From Perognathus longimembris pacificus (Eukaryota; Chordata; Mammalia; Rodentia; Heteromyidae), in the NCBI RefSeq assembly GCF_023159225.1, contig NC_063176.1:33521786-33585785 (forward strand): a DNA stretch of 64,000 nt. Direction: 5' to 3'. This document shows, one piece after another, positions 11,436 to 21,404 of the stretch. Under the pieces are notes generated by a model. The model did no database searches and was not told the origin of the DNA. It saw only the letters and a program-made list of their open reading frames with translations. The position numbers and the translations under genes are program-made. How positions within the stretch are numbered: position 1 is the stretch's first letter; every line of letters begins with the position of its first letter.

Positions 11436-13407
11436 TTTTTTAAAATTTTTATTGTCAAGGTGATCTACAAGGGGGTTACCGTTACATATATTACATAGTG
11501 AATACATTTCTTGTCAAATTTGTTACTCCCTCCCTGACTTTTCTTCCACCTTCCCTATTCCCCAATCACCGCCCCCAAGCTGTACCATTAGTTTACAACG
11601 TATTGTAAGTATTGCTATTGCATTGGTTCACTTTTTAATCCCGTGTCTCACCATTTTAATGTTCCCATTTCCCTTCCCTAATACAGACAAACATATATAT
11701 ATATAATACCCAGGGTACCAGAATCAAATACAGTGATGACATGGGCTACGTCAGAGGGAAAATGAACAGAAGAAAAAAGAAATAATTTCACATAGTACGT
11801 TAAAAATAACAACATCACTTCTTTGATAATAGTGTATGATTTTTTTGATGGCTTGTTGAAGTCGATTGTCCAGGAAAAAAAACAAACACAAAAAAAGAGA
11901 AGATTTCTGATTCTTATGCTAACTAGTATGTCTTATAAACATTGTCATTAAAACTTAGGGGTAGTTGGTACCAGATATGGAACAGTTCATTGTTTTTATC
12001 AGGCTCTTTTGATTAGTTTATATTTCTTTGAATGTTATTAAAGTTTCTTAACAGGTTTTAGATTTGGACTGCCATCATCCTATCATGCATAAATTCTCTT
12101 AAACAAAAAACATGATATAATAATTAATTTCCAGAATAAATTGAATTGCACTATGTGGAAATTATTAGAGATTATAGGGATATGGTCTATTATACGGATA
12201 ATTAGTCAAGGTTAAGGGAGCAAGCGATTGCATATAAAGTTGACCTTTATTTAAAAAAAAATTAACAACAATGTTAAACCATTTGTTTCCATATTTTGGA
12301 GATCATTTCACTTAGCATCATCTTATGTGATCAGATGTACATGGCTACTGAGCTATTGTGATCATCTGCTAGGACTATCCTAGACATACCCTAATTATTA
12401 CCAATGAGGGACACCATAGAGTCTGTGTTTCTTTGGGTTTGGCTCATTTTACTTAGTATGATTTTTCTAAGTCTTTCCATTTCCTTACAAATGGGGAATT
12501 ATTCTTTTTCATAGAAGCATAGAATTCCATTGTTTATATATGCCACATTTTCTTGATCCATTCATCTATTGGGTGGCATCTCGGTTGGTTCCATATTTTA
12601 GCTATGGTAAATAATGCAGCAATATACATGGTTGTTCTGGGAGCTTTAGTATGGCCTGGTTTGTGATCCTTGTGGGAAATGCACAGAAGTGAGGATTCTG
12701 GGCCAAAGGGGAGCTCTGTGTTTAGTCTTTTGATCTTTCCAAAGTAGTTAAACAAGTTTACACTCCCACCAACAGTGTAGTAGTGTTCCCTTTTGGCAAC
12801 ATCTCTACCACATCTGTTGTTATTAATTTTTTTGATAATGGACATTCTTACTGGGGTGAGCTGGAATTTAGATGTTTTTGTGATTTGCATTACTTTTATG
12901 GCTAGGGATATTGAGCATTTCTTCATGTATCTATTGGCCATTCTTATTTCCTCTTCAGAGAAGTGTCTCTTTAAGTCTTTAGCCTATTTATTAATGGGCA
13001 GTTGTTTCTTTGGGGATTTGTTTTGGAGGAATTTAATTTTTTTTTGTGTTCTAAGTGTATTTTAGGTATGAGACCCTTATCTTTTGTATAGTCAGTGAAG
13101 ATCTTCTCCCAGTCTGTGGGCTTTCTATTTATCATGCAAGCTATGTCCTTTGCCATGCAGAAGCTTCTGCGGTTTGATGCAATCCTATTTGTCCAATCGT
13201 TCTTTGAATTGTTGTGTTTCTATATCTTTATTTAGAAAGATTCAACCTGTGCCAAGGAGCCCTAGTGTTTCTCCTATTCCTTCCTGCAATATTTTCAGGG
13301 TGTCTGCTTTTACATCAAGGTCCTTGATCCATTTGGAGTTGATTCTGGGGCAGGGTGATATATAAGGTACCACCTTTAGTTTTTACGGGTGTTTAACCAA
13401 TTTAAGG
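11436..13407 (-). mobile_element. 5'-truncated L1, 3'UTR plus ORF2 C-terminus
   Basis: It starts with the reversed 3' terminus (TTTTTATTGTCAAGGTGATC). The 3'UTR follows to about 12420, then the ORF2 C-terminal region to about 13400. The protein-like minus frame at 12534-12941 keeps the C-terminal cysteine region in degraded form (RCGRDVAKREHYYTVGG where the intact copies read WRGCGQKGTLLHCWWE). Another part of ORF2 lies at 12971-13156. Stops and frameshifts are frequent, so it is older than the copies at 21.4 and 39.7 kb. No target duplication was found. Confidence 0.88.
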
Positions 13408-14727
13408 CATTCCCTTTTTTAAAAAATACTGTTTAGTGGTTTCTCATTGATCACATCCTATGCATAGTAGCTCCCATGTACTACAGTAAAATTAGGAACA
13501 TGTGCCTTTCAAGAAACTGAGGTATATATGAAAGATTATATATTAATTGTGAATCAGCTAAGATTGTCTAACCAATTAAACCAAGACACTTCTGTTTTAG
13601 TAATGCTTTCTATCTATGCAATTTTTCCTCATATTAAATATAGATCATTATCTACCAAAAATTTTACAACAAAAACTACTGACATTCAATTCCTATTAGT
13701 TGTAAACTTAGTCTCAGCTTACCCCCAATCTGTTTTTCATTCAGATAAGAAAGACATAGCATGCTTTAATTTAATATCTTAAGAATTCTGTAATATTCCA
13801 ACAAAAATATTATTCATGAAATGTTAACCAGATAAAATCTATGTGGATTTTGTTATTTTTAACATTTTTTGGCTAATGTGAAAAAAATGCATCTCAAACT
13901 AGACAATCATTTTAAATTGAAGTGATCACTTGGGAAGCACTCTTTGACCTTGATCAAAAATGATCAGAGACCTGAATTTCATTTCAATGCTACTTCTTAA
14001 GTTGTCCTATGCTGCTGTGATTGAAACTGAGATGGGAATGAAATTGCATGACAGAATTAGGAAAAGTATGTGGAAATAGTTTGAATTTTAGCTGAGAGGG
14101 AGAATTCAAGGAAGCATATTGAATAATAAGAAAATCATCCTGGAAAGAAATAAGAGGATTAAAATAGCAATTTTGGGATGCATGTTTGGAAAAATCAATT
14201 GAAATAAAATGTGGATGATTTGGATATCCAGGTAAGGATCCTAATGGAGAAGATTGTAAATGGTTCAGGTTTGCAGAATGTAGGAAGAACATTGACCAAA
14301 GAAGATTGTAAGGCCATGGAAGAAGCAGAGAAATAATTGTCTCCACAACCAGAAAACTTAACAAGAAACTGAATTAGGCAACATGAGTATGAAAAGACAT
14401 AAGATAATTTAATGCAATGAAAATACAAACCGGTACAATGTAAATAAATGTAAGTGACATAAGAAAGACAAACTAAGGATTCTGATTTTGTGTCAGAAGC
14501 TTAGAGGCTGGGTAAATGGATGATAAGAATGCATAGGAAGAGGAAACTGAATATCAGGCTTAGAGGGCAGAGTGCGAATGGTGTGTGCATGTATGTTTTA
14601 TGTGTGGAGATAAGACACAAAACACATTCACTAACATTTAAATTATTTGAGATCATGTAAGTGAAAACATCAAGTAGTTATTTCTAATGTGAAAATCAAA
14701 CATCAACAACAACAAACAAGCTAAAAA
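13408..14727. other. unrecognised AT-rich sequence
   Basis: Frames at 13528-13782 and 13990-14428 are without motif. The purine-biased plus strand at 14000-14600 is unassigned and may be an old repeat. Confidence 0.4.
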
Positions 14728-14736
14728 AACTTCTTG
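14728..14736 (+). repeat. possible target-site duplication, left copy
   Basis: AACTTCTTG here against AACTTCCTG at 16416-16424, one mismatch, flanking the L1 fusion element. Confidence 0.45.
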
Positions 14737-16413
14737 TCGGAGACTTCCGGGAAGACAGCGGAGGAGCTGCAGAGCCCTAGCTGAGCTCCCTCCGACATCG
14801 CAGTTTTCTCACCCCATAGAAACTTTTACTCCTAGAAAGACAGCCAGAGTAAGTTCTAACAGTACAGGGATTCTGGCCAGGAAGGAAAAATCGACTTTGC
14901 TCGTCTGAAAACACAGATTTGAGCTCCAGGCGGCATCCCGCTGCTGCGCCAGTGCCGGTGCCGGCACAGCACCCAGCACAGCAACCCGCACTCTGCGTAG
15001 CTAAAGCACACAGCGGAGACCATGGAGAAATCCTCCAGATGGCGGCTGAGCACGGACGACCTGAAATCTCAGAGAAAGCGTGAATACCCATTCACTCGAG
15101 CCCACAGAGCAGCTTCTGGAAGGCAGCCCTTCACCCACCGCCAGAGCAAAGTGCCATCTTTGCCACTGGCATAGGGTCAGACCAGATTGGAACTAAAGCG
15201 GGCCTGGGGAAAGTGAGGTCAAAGGAGCCATCTTTGAAAAGGGCAAGAGGGACCCACCAGTGAAAGCCAGCTCCACCCAGGAGAATGCCCCCTGCCCAGG
15301 TGGGAGACAAGTCCTGGGCCTTGGCTTAGCCAGAGGTGCCCCGCCCTGCCCACCAGAATTTCTAAATTTAAAGCCAAAGCGGCGAGCAGCTCCCAGTGGC
15401 ATGGAAACACCAGACGGGGGAACAAACAGTTCCTGGGACAGGTAAATGGTCCCGTCACAGAGGAAGCCCAATTCCCAGCCTGAAATGGAGCTGCATTCCA
15501 TAGCCACCTCCACCAAGGAGGCCGCCCTGCCCAGGAGGGTGGAGCCTCCCCCAGGCAAGCAACTCTCAGCTGGGTAAAACAGGCCAGAGGTGCCCTGCCC
15601 TGCTGAATCCACAGCCTATTCAAAGCCAGGTATTAAAGGCAGCGGCCCCACAGCAGACAGAGGAGCCACGGTTCCCAAGACTGCTCACGTCCCCATCTAC
15701 AGAGGACACCCAAGGCCTACCTGCAAGCTGTGCGAACCACAGAGACCCAGGATTGCACCAACAGGGGACAAGGGTCAGAACAGGTCTACCCCCTGCAAAC
15801 TGAAATTAAGTCAAACCAGCCAATCAGGAAAATAGACTGCAGACCATCGCAAGGAAACCAGAGACTGGGGAAAGACCACCCAAACAAGGAGGAAACCATT
15901 TTTTTTTCTTTTCACACATTTTTTAAACCTTAAAAATTTTTTTTTTTCACTTCTGAAATGTTGTTGGTTTTTTTCTTTGTTTTCCATTTTTACCAGTTTG
16001 TTTTATCAAGTTATTTTCTTTTTTATTTGTTTGGGTTGTTCCTTTTCTGTTTTTTTTTTCTTTTTTTTCTTTTTTAAATAATTTTTCTCTGTTTTGTGCA
16101 TCTGTCTTCCACTATTTTTACTTTATTTCTCTCTTTGCATTCTCTTTCTTTAAAAATTACTTTCCTATGAATAACACCTCCACTCTTTTCCGCTAACTCT
16201 CCATTGTCAAACAACTACAAAAGCAATACTTGCAAAACTGTTTGGTGTAAGTGAACTGAACACCTCGGGGCGGGGGGAAGGTAAAGGGGGAGGAGAGAGG
16301 GGGGTATGAGGGACAAGGTAACAAACTACAAGAAATGTATCCAATGCCTAACCTATGAAACTGTAACCTCTCTGTACATCAGTTTGATAATAAAAATTTG
16401 AAGAAAAAAAAAA
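14737..16413 (+). mobile_element. ORF-less L1 derivative: 5'UTR fused to 3'UTR end
   Basis: 14737 to about 16208 is co-linear with the 5'UTR of the full-length minus-strand L1 (47263 back to about 45766). It has the same GAGCCCTAGC start region, CpG-rich middle, T-rich stretch and CCTCCACTCTTTTC end. At about 16208 it jumps to AAACAACTACAAAAGCAATA, the last ~200 bp of the L1 3'UTR, with the G-rich tract, CTGTACATCAG, an AATAAA signal and an A tail. About 5.8 kb holding the end of the 5'UTR, ORF1, ORF2 and most of the 3'UTR is absent. The A tail and the possible flanking duplication suggest it integrated in this form. No clean GT-AG pair is visible at the junction, so splicing before integration, template switching and later deletion all remain possible. 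Confidence 0.85.
14777..15091 (-). other. antisense ORF in L1 5'UTR (ORF0-like position)
   Basis: A 104-codon frame antisense to the L1, lying 41-355 nt from the 5' end of the element. Its C-terminal half (KSVFSDEQSRFFLPGQNP, then FYGVRKLR near the end) is repeated with few changes in the 74-codon antisense frame at 47002-47226 of the full-length L1, and both stop at the equivalent place. Primate L1 carries an antisense ORF0 in the same general part of its 5'UTR. I see no sequence homology to ORF0 and have no evidence of translation. Shared nucleotide ancestry alone could explain the match. Confidence 0.4.
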
Positions 16414-16430
16414 CCAACTTCCTGGCTTCC

Positions 16431-16565
16431 TTCCTTTCTTCCTTCCTTCACTCCTACATCTAACACCCCTTCTCTCCTTCCTTCCTTCCTTCCTTCCTTC
16501 CTTCCTTCCTTCCTTCCTTCCTTCCTTCCTTCCTTCCTTTATTCCTTCCTTGCTTCTCTCTCTCC
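16431..16565 (+). repeat. (CTTC)n microsatellite
   Basis: Long CTTC run (pure from about 16469 to 16539), with flanking degenerate units, immediately downstream of the L1 fusion element. Confidence 0.95.
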
Positions 16566-16649
16566 CAAATACCAGAGTATATCAATTCACTTCAGTTCCT
16601 TTGGGAATGTAATGTAGAAAATCTCCTAATCCAAGTAATTTAATTTATA

Positions 16650-16690
<41 letters not shown>

Positions 16691-17009
16691 CAATATAATT
16701 CATAACATTTATTACAAGTAACTTCCTATAGTATGTACTGACTAATTTTTGAGATAACATCAGTATAGTCCAGGCTAGCCTCAAATTCATGATCATCATG
16801 TCTCAAATTCTTTATTAATGCATATTCTTCATGAGATTTATTGTGAGACTAAATAAATGTGCAAATAAATATTGTACTTCATTCAATTTTAGCACAATAC
16901 TATTGATGTAGTTTTTACTAAATTTTTAAGAGACAATTCATATTAGAAATGGACATACTCCAAAAGTTCAAAGTAATAAATATGAGAAAGTTACTGTTGT
17001 TTTTATCTT
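16566..17009. other. AT repeat and B1-like scrap
   Basis: (TA)n lies at 16650-16687. The stretch about 16763-16812 (AGTCCAGGCTAGCCTCAAATTC) matches a reversed B1 core. The remainder is unrecognised. Confidence 0.6.
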
Positions 17010-17307
17010 GTGCCTGAAAGGTCTATGTGTTAAAATCTTGGTCTTTTTGATAACCTTTATGGACATTAGGTCATTGGAAAATGTCCTTAAAAGAGATTGT
17101 GACATCTTGTCCCCTTCCTCTTCTCTTGTGCTTTCTGGCTGGGAGGAGGGGGGCTAGTTTACCAGTCTACAAACTTGCTCCATGATGTGCTTCTTCATCA
17201 CATGTCCAAGACAAAGATCAGGCTATCATGACTCAAATTGCTAACTTTGAGATAAGTATTTATTTTCTCTTTATGAGATTAATTATCTAACGTATTTTGC
17301 TATAGTG

Positions 17308-17311
17308 GCAG
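17308..17311 (+). repeat. 4-bp target duplication, left
   Basis: GCAG, repeated at 17721-17724. A 4-bp duplication is typical of gammaretrovirus-like (ERV1) integration. Confidence 0.7.
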
Positions 17312-17720
17312 TGTTGTAGGGAGTACAGCTGACGCTATCTTGATTAGGGAAATGTTGGGGGAGTAGATAAGGTCAACCTGACCCCCAAATTCTGCTTCTG
17401 TTAATGGCTTACTTAATTTGTTTCTTGTTTGCTCTACCCCTTGTACCAACCTCCTACATCTGTACCATGCTTGTTTAACTTGTTTGTTGCTTGCTGTACC
17501 CCTGTGTCAACCCCCTACATCTGTGCTATGCTTTTACCTTTATAAGCCTCAATTTGAGGACTGGCTGGGGTCACTGTGGCAGCTCCCGAGTCGGCGCTGT
17601 ATCCCTGGCCAGTCAGTTCACTTTTTGCTTCCTCAATAGATCCATCTTTTTGCTTGAGACTGTCTCTGAGTGGTGGACTCTTGGAGGGAAGGGGAACCCC
17701 CTCCCTCAAACCCCATAACA
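17312..17720 (+). mobile_element. ERV1-like solo LTR
   Basis: A 409-bp unit beginning TGTTGTAGGG and ending CCCCATAACA, whose ends are near-perfect inverted complements (TGTT...AACA). It is flanked by the 4-bp duplication GCAG. Within it are a U3 with two ~61-bp direct repeats (17409-17470 and 17471-17531), a TATA-like TTTATAAG at 17539-17546, and an AATAGA at 17635-17640 that may serve as the polyadenylation signal. No internal proviral sequence or primer-binding site follows, so this is the product of LTR-LTR recombination. No coding capacity. Confidence 0.82.
17409..17531 (+). promoter_or_regulatory. tandem direct repeat in LTR U3 (enhancer-like)
   Basis: Two ~61-bp units share CCAACCTCCTACATCTGTAC / TCAACCCCCTACATCTGTGC and end in ATGC, just upstream of the TATA-like box. 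Gammaretroviral U3 enhancers are often tandemly duplicated. Function here is inferred only. Confidence 0.6.
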
Positions 17721-17770
17721 GCAGAAAAGTTAAAACTATAATTGTGGTTACTACTGTCAGTTGTAGTAAT

Positions 17771-17777
17771 TCTTCTT

Positions 17778-17836
<59 letters not shown>

Positions 17837-17850
17837 TACTACTACTGCTA
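17771..17850 (+). repeat. compound (TTC)n(TTA)n microsatellite
   Basis: About 12 TTC units pass into about 9 TTA units and a few ACT units. Confidence 0.93.
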
Positions 17851-19221
17851 CCACCAAAGGGAAGAAAGTATTATCCTCTTAAGGATCTCAAATGTAGTCC
17901 TCATTCTGACATCTTCCTTCATAAATTCACGTCCTCATATTCTACTGGAAATATCTCTAATATAAACTTGCTGTCTTTCTACACAATCATGCCATAGAAT
18001 TAGCTAGTTTTGTTGACTCTATTAGTAGAATATTCGTGGCTGACCAAGGGTGAGGAAGAAGAATAAACAGAGAGGAGTATCTGGAGCTAGAGAACTGGTC
18101 TCTATGGACAAACAGTTGATTAGTCCAAATGGAAAAACACAAGCAAGTGATATAAACTGATTCTGTATGTGGGTGGATGGAATACTTGGTTTTAGAGATT
18201 TTGGGTCCTTTCCAAAGTGTGTGTCTCTGAAAGGAGTAAAAGAACAGGTTTAACAGCTGAATAAGGAATAATGTAGGCAAGATTCCGGCAGTAAAAGAAA
18301 CTACGCTTTCCATTTACCTCACACATGCCTCCCCCATGATTTTACTCAGTAAATCTCCCTGGGAATGAATAGATGTCACTTAAATAAAGCCCTGTTTCTA
18401 ACTAGCTGTCTCATTTTCTAGAGATGAATGAAAGAATTTCATGAGCAATTAATAAGTAGCAAAAGTTAGCTATGATTTTTTAATTATGAAAAGCAATCAA
18501 ACGTTCTTCTGTTATTTGCTTTAAAAGTATTCTGATTCCTCTTTTTAAAGAAAATAAGCTCTATAGTTAATTCCTAAAACAGCAACCAAGTGTTGAAGGA
18601 TGTTAATTAGTCCTTTCCTTGGTGACGAATATATTAGGCTTTCTGGCTTGTCATATAAAATCTTTTCTGACAACATGCTTATAAATATACATCAAAGTGT
18701 CACTATAATCCTTCAGCAAGGTAAAAAATAATCTGCAAAAGGTCAGTTCTGGTATTTCTCTCTAGAGAGGGATTATTAGTATGAAATGCATTTCAAAAAT
18801 TTATTGTTGGAATGAAGAAAGGAATTCTTGGTCAAGGCAGATAAACTATTGACAGACATTTCTCAGCATTGAGTTATTGATTTCCGACAAGCTTTGGTCT
18901 CATTAACCATAAGAAAATACTTGTTTGGTTTTTCTGGCATATATTTTTCTTCCACAGAAGGCAATTAATTAAGAATTTCCTTACCAAAGCAGTATATTTT
19001 GCATATCAAAATTTAAAGAATTTTTCCTATAGTCCTATAGAAAGAAAAGAGCTAGAATTTCAAGAAACCAGACCACTTAGAATCCAATAGAACTGATAAA
19101 CTTTCTTTATCACATCTTCTGGAGAAATATATTCTCTAACACTTACATGGAATCTAGTTTCAAATGTGAGAGAAATTGGCTTAATATGCAAAAAAACTTA
19201 GAGAGAGATAAGAGTTGATTC
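17851..19221. other. unrecognised sequence
   Basis: Nothing recognised. The 108-codon minus frame at 17987-18313 shows no motif and carries low-complexity hydrophobic composition. Confidence 0.45.
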
Positions 19222-19460
19222 TTTCTGGGTACTGGTGGCTTCTGGATATCTTCCTAGCTACTCAGGAGACTGAGGTCTGATTATCACAATTTGAAACAGG
19301 TCTGGTAGGACAGTCTATGAAGCTTCTCTCCAATGAAGCACACACACAAACACACACACACACAATCACACACACACACACACACACACTAGTTTCAAGT
19401 AAAAAAGCTCAGTGACTGCTTCCAACCTCTGAATTCAAGCCCTATGTTCACCAATAAAAA
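19222..19460 (+). mobile_element. B1-plus-ID dimeric SINE with CA repeat
   Basis: B1-like left half (CTTCCTAGCTACTCAGGAGA, then CAGTCTATGAAGCTTCTCTC) and the end of the ID-like half (AAAAAGCTCAGTGACTGC, CTGAATTCAAGCCCT). The middle is replaced by a CA microsatellite at 19339-19388 with two interruptions. Confidence 0.75.
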
Positions 19461-19981
19461 GATATATTCTTTCATTAATATAAACTCACATATATTCTTT
19501 CATAAACATCAACTAGTAAGTCATTCAAACCAAATGCAATCAATTATTTATAATTCAGACAAAGTAGAATCTTGGAAGGACTTCAAGGAAGAGACATGAA
19601 TTTGAAAATTCTAATAGCATTTGGTATCATTATGTGCTTGTTTATTGCATTGCTGGTTTTGTTTTGTGTCATGTGCCTTTGATTTACCATATTATGGATT
19701 CATTCAGCCAAAGCCATAAACATATACTTGTATTCACTAAGTTATCAGAGTACATACCAAAGCACTTTCACAATTCCAGTCCTATACTTTTTACTTGAGA
19801 GAAAATGATTTCTAACAAAGTAACAGAAAGGTCAGAAGCAGGATATTCCAAATCAAGAAAGCAAAACAGAAAAGCTATTACACAAATGAAGTCTCTAACA
19901 GGGCATTATAGATTTTCTGTGTAAGGGAGAAAATATATAAAAGAGAGGAAAACTACTTATGCAAGAGGGCATGGATAATCT

Positions 19982-20226
19982 TATGTCCTTTTTCTTTTTC
20001 TTTTTCTTTTTTTTTTTTTTGCCAGTCCTGGGCCTTGGACTCAGGGCCTGAGCACTGTCCCTGGCTTCTCTTTGCTCAAGGCTAGCACTCTGCCACTTGA
20101 GTCACAGCGCCACTTCTGGCCATTTTCTGTATATGTGATGCTGGGGAATCAAACCCAGGGCTTCAAGTATACGAGGCAAGCGCTCTTGCCACTAGGCCAT
20201 ATCCCCAGCCCTATGTCCTTTTTCTT
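19982..20226 (-). mobile_element. ID-type dimeric SINE (IDL-Geo-like) with target duplication
   Basis: Antisense copy with the T-rich tail at 19997-20020, the right half (GCCAGTCCTGGGCCTTGGAC), GCCACTTGAGTCACAGCGCC in the middle, and the ID head ending TAGGCCATATCCCCAGCCC. TATGTCCTTTTTCTT occurs exactly at 19982-19996 and 20212-20226 (15 bp). The clean duplication and low divergence point to a fairly recent insertion. Confidence 0.92.
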
Positions 20227-20307
20227 ATTGGATATCCAAAATCATTCTTTAATCATTCTGTTCAGTAAATTTGGGTTCCTGGTGCCCCCCCCTTCCTTTG
20301 TATTTAC

Positions 20308-20572
20308 TGGTATTTGAAGTAGGAAATTGAAAGGGAATACCAAAATTGAGAGACACAGGGTAAAAAAAGACAAACAACTACAAAAGCAATACTTGCAAAA
20401 CTGTTTGGTGTAAGTGAACTGAACACCTCAGGGTGGGAAAGGGAAAGGGGGAGGAGGGAGGGTTGTATGAGGGACAAGGTAACAAACAGTACAAGAAATG
20501 TATCCAATGCCTAACGTATGAAACTGTAACCTCTCTGTACATCAGTTTGATAATAAAAATTTGAAAAAAAAA
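20308..20572 (+). mobile_element. L1 3'-terminal fragment
   Basis: The last ~265 bp of an L1 in sense orientation. It has GTAGGAAATTGAAAGGGAAT, ACAACTACAAAAGCAATACT, the G-rich tract at 20430-20464, TCTGTACATCAGTTTGATAA and an A tail. It closely matches the 3' ends at 16.2 and 39.9 kb, so it is the same young subfamily. It is severely 5'-truncated. No flanking duplication could be fixed. Confidence 0.88.
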
Positions 20573-20823
20573 TAAAGTGAATAGGAATCTCTTATCACAA
20601 AAATACAGGGTCCATGAAGGCAGGAATTTTTCACAGTTTTGACCATTGATATATCCCTCCCTGTATTTCCAAATCATACTTGGATACATAAAATTTACGA
20701 TAAAATGATTTACTACCGAATTCTGAAGAGCTTTATACTATTTGGAAAAAATCATAAAAATTTCTTCTTACCACACTACTAGGAAAATGCAGGAACAAAG
20801 TTTTTTTAACAAGAAAACAAACA

Positions 20824-20825
<2 letters not shown>

Positions 20826-20899
<74 letters not shown>
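20826..20899 (+). repeat. compound (AT)n(AG)n microsatellite
   Basis: (AT)n at 20826-20864, abruptly followed by (AG)n to 20899. Confidence 0.95.
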
Positions 20900-20902
<3 letters not shown>

Positions 20903-21404
20903 TGAAATCCATGGAATTTTCCTTTGTGTCATCATATCATAAAAATCTCTAGGAAAATATTTACTAGTGTTAAGTGTAGAAGAAAATCAAAAGCTACTGG
21001 TTATGGATTTTCCTCTGATGGTCCATGCCCAACGATGTAACGTGGAGAATTTTGAGTATTTACATTGTTTACATGCTCCAATAGACCAATTTGAGGGCTA
21101 TCTCTCTAAATCATCTTCACAAAAGAGAAGCACCATGGGAGAAAATGAAAGAATCCACACACTGGTAGTTTCATGATATTGCTGTAAATTTTTTTGTAGG
21201 GAAAACTTACCAATACAGCATTTCACTTTTGTGAGACTGTACTCCATTAGGGAAAAATGCTACCTCTTACTCCTGCTTCACTTTCAGAATAGTTTTTGCA
21301 AATATTAAATGCCTGAAAAAAATATTGATTAACTGAAGAAAAAGTAATAGTACTTGTTTGTACACTAACTTGGAGGAGGAGATGGATTAATTCTTTACTG
21401 CTGC
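20900..21404. other. unrecognised sequence
   Basis: One 69-codon plus frame (20967-21176) without motif. No repeat recognised. Confidence 0.45.

Larger units (their letters stand above)
17010..17750 (+). mobile_element. ERVL-MaLR-like LTR, split by a solo LTR
   Basis: The text from 17010 (TCATTGGAAAATGTCC, then a TCTTGTGCTTTCTGGCTGGG region, CTTGCTCCATGATGTGC, and TATTTTGCTATAGTGGCAG at the end) follows the layout of mammalian-apparent-LTR retrotransposon LTRs and their downstream border. The sequence after the inserted LTR (GCAGAAAAGTTAAAACTA) continues it naturally. Assignment is by memory of family consensus, and divergence is high. Confidence 0.5.
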
